A stretch of 10,502 bases of DNA from a bacterium (GTDB lineage: Bacteria; JAHJDO01), in contig DAOVHI010000041.1 of NCBI GenBank assembly GCA_030671985.1, positions 1 through 10,502 of the forward strand. Direction: 5' to 3'. The notes beneath the pieces are model-generated. The model worked only from the letters and a program-made list of their open reading frames with translations. It was not told where the DNA came from and ran no database searches. How positions within the stretch are numbered: position 1 is the first letter of the stretch; every line of letters starts with the position of its first letter. The translations under genes were made by a program, and so were the position numbers. Shown piece by piece: positions 7,336-10,502 of the stretch.

Positions 7336-8106
7336 ATGCGGCAAGTAAAAGTAATCCCATGTCTAGATATAAAGGATGGACGAGTAGTTAAAGGTGTAAA
7401 GTTTGTTGAATTAAAAGATGCGCGTGATCCCGTTGAAGCGGCAACTGTTTATTGTAACGCAGGCGCAGATGAACTGGTTTTTTTAGATATAGCCGCTTCT
7501 GTTGAGACGAGAGCTACGCGCATGGATTGGGTAAAGAGGGTAAAAGAGGTAACAACCGTACCTTTTTGTGTTGGTGGAGGCATAAGGAATTTGGACAATA
7601 TGCAAGCTCTTTTTGATCTCGGAGTAAACAAAGTGTCTATCAATACATCTGCTGTTAAAAATCCCTCTTTAATCAAGGATGCTTCTGAGAAATTTGGCAG
7701 TGAAAAAATTATTGTTGCTATTGACGGAAAGAAAAACTCGTTTGACAGCGGTCGCCCAAGACTAGAGCTTATGATTATGGGTGGAGGTGAATCGGCTGGT
7801 CTTGATGTAGTTGAATGGGCAAAAAAGGTGGAACAGTTAGGTGCCGGTGAAATTCTCCTAACTAGCAAGGACGCGGATGGTACAAAAGAAGGGTACGACA
7901 TTGAGATGACCAAAGCAGTAGCCGAAGCCGTCTCAATTCCTGTTACCGCCTCAGGCGGAGCAGGGAAATTAGAGGATCTTTATGACGTTATAATTCAGGC
8001 TAAGGCTGCTAATGTGTTATGCGCTTCAATATTTCATTTTGGAGAGCTCACAATTCCCGAGGTGAAACAATATTTGCAGAATAAAGGTATTCCTGTAAAA
8101 GTATAG
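7336..8106 (+). CDS. hisF: Imidazole glycerol phosphate synthase subunit HisF
   Basis: HisF is the cyclase half of IGP synthase. It uses ammonia from the partner glutaminase HisH to turn PRFAR into imidazole glycerol phosphate (histidine pathway) and AICAR (purine pathway). From ATG 7336 it has 256 residues, the family's normal length. The catalytic aspartates fall at the canonical positions, Asp11 (IPCLDIKDGRVVKG) and Asp130 (VAIDGKK). The (beta/alpha)8 phosphate-binding loops are visible as CVGGGIR (78-84) and ASGGAG. LLTSKDADGTKEGYD near residues 168-182 is a family signature, with Lys where Met is usual. No hisH, hisA or other histidine gene is in the window, so hisF sits apart from a complete his operon here. 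Its place directly after purL fits the AICAR link to purines. The next gene follows after 10 bp. Confidence 0.97.
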   Translation: MRQVKVIPCLDIKDGRVVKGVKFVELKDARDPVEAATVYCNAGADELVFLDIAASVETRATRMDWVKRVKEVTTVPFCVGGGIRNLDNMQALFDLGVNKVSINTSAVKNPSLIKDASEKFGSEKIIVAIDGKKNSFDSGRPRLELMIMGGGESAGLDVVEWAKKVEQLGAGEILLTSKDADGTKEGYDIEMTKAVAEAVSIPVTASGGAGKLEDLYDVIIQAKAANVLCASIFHFGELTIPEVKQYLQNKGIPVKV

Positions 8107-8110
8107 GAGG
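8105..8110 (+). promoter_or_regulatory. Strong Shine-Dalgarno for the membrane-anchored protein
   Basis: AGGAGG lies 6 nt before ATG 8117 and overlaps the TAG stop of hisF. This is a textbook site and supports both the start and coupling to hisF. Confidence 0.75.
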
Positions 8111-8116
8111 GTAGTT

Positions 8117-8755
8117 ATGGAGCAAGAGAAATATATTCAGGCAGAAAGCGAGATAAAAAAGAAAAAAGGTTGTTTTTTCTGGGGTCTCATAGGTTGTGGG
8201 GGACTGGTGCTGTTTGTTGTGATATCGGTTGGAGCGCTGCTCTTCTTTGTGCGAAGTAAATTCATAAAATACACTTCAAATGAACCAATTCAAATTGAGC
8301 AGGTATCCTTTCCTCGTGATGGCAAAGAAGAGATAAATAAAAAGATTAAAAAGTTGAAATCCGCATCGCAAAAGGGCGGAGAATTTATTCTTACAGATAG
8401 AGACTTAAACTTGCTCATTGCATCTAATCCTCAGCTTAAAGAAAGAGTTTATGTCGATTTTAAGAACGATAAAATTAATGTAAGATTCTCTCTGTTGTTT
8501 ATGAAACGTTACATTAATGGGGATCTTTCCGGAAAATTGAGCATGAAAGAAGGATTATTAAAACTGGAAATAGATAGATGCGACGTAATGGGATTTAAAA
8601 CTCCGCCCAATGAATTAAGAGATAAAATTGCATCCGGCTTAGTCGAAGGGCTGGAAAACAATCCTGAATTTAGAAAGATTGAAAGAAGAATTGAACACAT
8701 ATATCTGGAAAATCAAAAGCTACATATAAAGTTTAAGCCTATAACAGGAACATAA
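8117..8755 (+). CDS. Membrane-anchored protein of unknown function, one N-terminal TM helix
   Basis: I do not recognise this 212-residue protein. Residues 14-17 are a lysine cluster, followed by one hydrophobic segment (about 19-45, rich in Gly, Val, Leu and Phe, with Cys19 and Cys27). This predicts the N-terminus in the cytoplasm and about 165 residues outside. The outer part has an ILTDRDLNLLIAS motif (91-103), then alternating beta-like stretches (VYVDFKNDKINVRFSLLF, 111-128; GDLSGKLSMKEGLLKLEI, 135-152). A helical stretch with many charges (165-195) and a final strand follow. The pattern of a 'T..DLN.LI' helix before beta strands after a single TM helix recalls envelope proteins of the DUF2140/YpmS kind, but this is a weak resemblance judged by eye. 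It lies between hisF and the zinc-ribbon gene (1 nt gap), so it belongs to the operon. Confidence 0.85.
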   Translation: MEQEKYIQAESEIKKKKGCFFWGLIGCGGLVLFVVISVGALLFFVRSKFIKYTSNEPIQIEQVSFPRDGKEEINKKIKKLKSASQKGGEFILTDRDLNLLIASNPQLKERVYVDFKNDKINVRFSLLFMKRYINGDLSGKLSMKEGLLKLEIDRCDVMGFKTPPNELRDKIASGLVEGLENNPEFRKIERRIEHIYLENQKLHIKFKPITGT

Positions 8756-8756
8756 A

Positions 8757-9044
8757 ATGGATATTAATAAAAAAATAGACGGAATTTCCAGCGATATCTC
8801 GAGAATGTCGTTATTTAACAGGACAATTCTGAGGCTATTGATAGAAAATGGTGTCTTTACTGAAGATGAGTTTAAGGACGTATTGATTGATATTGACGGA
8901 GAAGACGGTTCTCTGGATGGTAAAATAACAAAGAAAAAACGTGCTAGTTCGTCATGTCCAAAATGCAAAAAAACAATCCCTCTTAACAGGGACACCTGTA
9001 TGTATTGTGGCTATGTAGTTCACACTGATGAAGACGTATTCTAA
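8757..9044 (+). CDS. Small protein with C-terminal zinc ribbon, function unknown
   Basis: This 95-residue protein has an N-terminal, probably helical region (1-45, with RTILRLLIENGVFTEDEF), an acidic turn (DIDGEDGSLDGK, 45-56), a basic patch (KITKKKR, 56-62) and a C-terminal zinc ribbon. In the ribbon, Cys67-x2-Cys70 and Cys81-x2-Cys84 are in the classic arrangement CPKC...CMYCG. The helical part resembles short 'LIEKGVxTEEEF' segments seen in many bacterial hypothetical proteins. A nucleic-acid or protein-binding adaptor role is possible but not shown. The ATG lies 1 nt after the upstream stop, with AGGA (8746-8749) 7 nt before it, so translation is probably coupled to the membrane protein. 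It is the last gene of the plus-strand run. A convergent gene ends 10 bp away, with no clear terminator between them. Confidence 0.8.
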   Translation: MDINKKIDGISSDISRMSLFNRTILRLLIENGVFTEDEFKDVLIDIDGEDGSLDGKITKKKRASSSCPKCKKTIPLNRDTCMYCGYVVHTDEDVF

Positions 9045-9054
9045 AATTTAAAGA

Positions 9055-9897
9055 TTATACAAAAGCATTCTCAATTATGCGCTCATTGATAACGCGTATA
9101 TCTCCCAGGTTGATCATGTCAGGTGTAATTCGCTGTGAGCCAAGTTTCCTTTCGGTAAATGTGCCGTGATAGTCGGAGCCTCCTGAAATGAGCAGGTCGT
9201 TTTTTTTGCAAAAATCAATGTAAGATTCATTCTCTCCTTCTCTGAAGTATGGAGAATAACACTCTATTCCTGCAATTCCCCATTCACACCATCGAGCAAG
9301 TTCTTTTTCTGAAAAAGTGTCGTAATAATAAGGAGGATGTGCCAAAAACGGATATCCACCGGCTTTTTTTGCAATATCTATTACTTCGTGTGGCGGGGGA
9401 AATATTCTGAATCTGGAAATAAAATCTGATGCAAGAAGGAAATATTCATCCAGATTATTGACAGCTTTTTTATCCATTAAATAATTCAGTAGTTTAATTC
9501 CTCCTCTTTTGAGGTCATATGAATATGCATTAAATTCTTCCAGATTAAGCTGGGGAATTTGTTTTGAAAAACCTTCTATAAATTCATTACAAAAGTTTCT
9601 TTCTATGTCTTGGGTATATTTTCTCAAAAGCTCTATTAACTCTTTGTTAGTTTCATCAAAGTCATAAACCGTGATATGAAAGTCTCTGCCTCTAAGTGTT
9701 GATGTGATCTCAAGTCCCTGAATATATGATATTTCTTTTGACTTTATAATTCGGCGTATTTCTGCGTTATTTGCGATGGAATTATGATCTGTCACAGAAA
9801 AGAGAGTTATATCTTTCTCTATGCAGGCATCTATAATTTCCTCTGCGGTTAACGTGCCGTCAGAGGCGCATGAGTGAATGTGTAAATCTACATACAT
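9055..9897 (-). CDS. PHP-domain metal-dependent phosphoesterase (YciV/RNase AM-like)
   Basis: This 280-residue protein is a predicted cytoplasmic metal-dependent phosphoesterase of the PHP superfamily. Visible metal ligands are His6 and His8 (DLHIHS), Asp13 (SDG), His38 (SVTDHNS), Glu63 (GLEI), His74 (FHITVYDFD), His187 (FLAHPP), Asp242 and His244 (GSDYHG). Length and motif order match the YciV/TrpH group, with a helical insertion at about 85-170. Characterised members remove 3'-phosphate from 3',5'-nucleoside bisphosphates or act as 5'-3' exoribonucleases (RNase AM). The exact substrate is not readable from the sequence. The start ATG lies 6 nt after the stop of the RACo-like gene, with a GGAG ribosome site inside the end of that gene, so the two are likely co-transcribed and coupled. 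An alternative role such as histidinol phosphatase is less likely given the YciV-like insertion and the HITVYDFD segment. Confidence 0.9.
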   Translation of the reverse strand: MYVDLHIHSCASDGTLTAEEIIDACIEKDITLFSVTDHNSIANNAEIRRIIKSKEISYIQGLEITSTLRGRDFHITVYDFDETNKELIELLRKYTQDIERNFCNEFIEGFSKQIPQLNLEEFNAYSYDLKRGGIKLLNYLMDKKAVNNLDEYFLLASDFISRFRIFPPPHEVIDIAKKAGGYPFLAHPPYYYDTFSEKELARWCEWGIAGIECYSPYFREGENESYIDFCKKNDLLISGGSDYHGTFTERKLGSQRITPDMINLGDIRVINERIIENAFV

Positions 9898-9903
9898 TTA
9901 AAA

Positions 9904-10502
9904 TTATTCTCCTGTAAACATCATTTCATTCATAAAATTTTCATTAAAATCGCTTCTCGCGGACAGCTCTATATAATTAGTCTGCGTGGAAACATGTTCT
10001 GCCTCTTTTTCCATATCATAGGATAATAAAACAAGTTTTGCTCCTGATGATGAGGCATTTCCAACAAAAGCGATCTTCTCTGATGGGATGTTTGGAATTA
10101 AGCCTATTCTTTTTGCATTTGTGCGGCGGATAAAATTGCCAAATGCGCCTGCAAGATACACTTCGGAAATATCTTTGTCTGTAACATTCAATTCTTTTTG
10201 CAGTACTTTTATTCCCGCGGCGATAGCTGCTTTTGCGAGTTGAAGTTCGCGCACATCTTTCTGCGAGATAAAAATAGGACGTTTGCTTCTTGCGGCATGT
10301 CCGTCAATAAGCAGAAAATCGTTTCCTTTTTCGGTTTCTATAATTCGTCTTCTGATATTTTCATTTCCTTTATATTCGGATTGGGAAACTATCCTTCCAG
10401 TCTCATCAATTACCCCGGCCTTTAACAGTTCAGCCACGCCGTCAATCAATCCGGTACCGCATATTCCAAATGGAGCTGTGTTACCAATAACATTATATTC
10501 AA
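9904..10502 (-). CDS. RACo-like ASKHA-domain protein (DUF4445), C-terminal part; start lies beyond the window
   Basis: Reading into the window from its right edge, an open frame of about 198 codons ends at 9904. The first visible residues are EYNVIGNTAPFGICGTGLID, followed by AELLKAGVID. Further motifs are ISQKDVRELQLAKAAIAAGI, VYLAGAFGNFI, a GLIPNIP turn, FVGNASSSGA and a C-terminal ARSDFNENFMNEMMF. These are hallmarks of the C-terminal ASKHA/DUF4445 domain of RACo-type reductive activators of corrinoid proteins. Such proteins use ATP to bring a corrinoid Fe-S protein or methyltransferase back to the Co(I) state. The family's N-terminal 2Fe-2S ferredoxin domain would lie upstream, outside the window. 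Corrinoid activation is inferred from the family; other DUF4445 proteins are uncharacterised. An in-frame TTG at 10449 is internal, since family motifs continue upstream of it. The PHP gene follows after 6 nt. Confidence 0.9.
   Translation of the reverse strand, partial: EYNVIGNTAPFGICGTGLIDGVAELLKAGVIDETGRIVSQSEYKGNENIRRRIIETEKGNDFLLIDGHAARSKRPIFISQKDVRELQLAKAAIAAGIKVLQKELNVTDKDISEVYLAGAFGNFIRRTNAKRIGLIPNIPSEKIAFVGNASSSGAKLVLLSYDMEKEAEHVSTQTNYIELSARSDFNENFMNEMMFTGE

Noticed and set aside
7449-7913. 154-codon open frame on the minus strand
   Set aside because: It lies entirely inside hisF, whose catalytic residues are at canonical positions. The reverse translation has no recognisable motifs and is rich in Ser and Pro as expected of an antisense shadow.
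10447-10449. TTG as the start of the minus-strand ASKHA gene
   Set aside because: The frame stays open to the window edge, and the conserved GICGTG motif lies upstream of this codon, so the gene is truncated by the window and this codon is internal.

Overview
The window reads as a chromosomal segment of an AT-leaning, probably anaerobic bacterium. The base composition was judged by eye, not calculated. No rRNA, tRNA, insertion sequence, phage gene or CRISPR array is visible. Evidence for an anaerobe comes from the right end, which carries the C-terminal part of a RACo-type (DUF4445) ASKHA ATPase. That family is typical of organisms with corrinoid or Wood-Ljungdahl methyl metabolism. The lineage cannot be fixed from the sequence. 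A Gram-negative-like uncultured phylum (for example Omnitrophota or another PVC relative) is a guess; clostridia or deltaproteobacteria-like groups are not excluded.

Layout. Positions 30-902 (+) encode a predicted secreted staphylococcal-nuclease-like protein with a C-terminal ComEA-type helix-hairpin-helix domain. A 122-bp spacer follows (903-1024) with a possible sigma70 promoter and two tandem perfect inverted repeats; the second continues into a GGGTTAGGGTGAG tail like a widespread bacterial intergenic repeat. From 1025 to 9044 (+) run seven genes with gaps of 25 bp or less, two of them overlapping: a ComM/YifB-type AAA ATPase, an ABC transporter ATPase, guaA (GMP synthase), purL (FGAM synthase, Bacillus-like single-chain type), hisF, a membrane-anchored protein of unknown function, and a small zinc-ribbon protein. 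This looks like one operon. A convergent junction of only 10 bp separates it from a minus-strand pair: a PHP-family phosphoesterase (9055-9897) preceded by the RACo-like gene, which leaves the window at 10502.

How the genes work together. PurL (step 4 of IMP synthesis) and GuaA (XMP to GMP) both belong to purine synthesis and both use glutamine-derived nitrogen. HisF releases AICAR, which re-enters the purine pathway, so guaA-purL-hisF is a coherent nucleotide core. The ComM-like ATPase, the ABC ATPase and the two uncharacterised genes have no evident metabolic link. They may be co-transcribed for growth-linked expression, or may simply be neighbours.

Most of the window is ordinary housekeeping sequence. 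No clear new system is visible. The points most worth a second look are the nuclease-HhH fusion beside comM, the tandem palindromes in the spacer, the ABC ATPase without a permease that overlaps guaA, the coupled pair of unknown genes closing the operon, and the pairing of a PHP phosphoesterase with a RACo-like activator.
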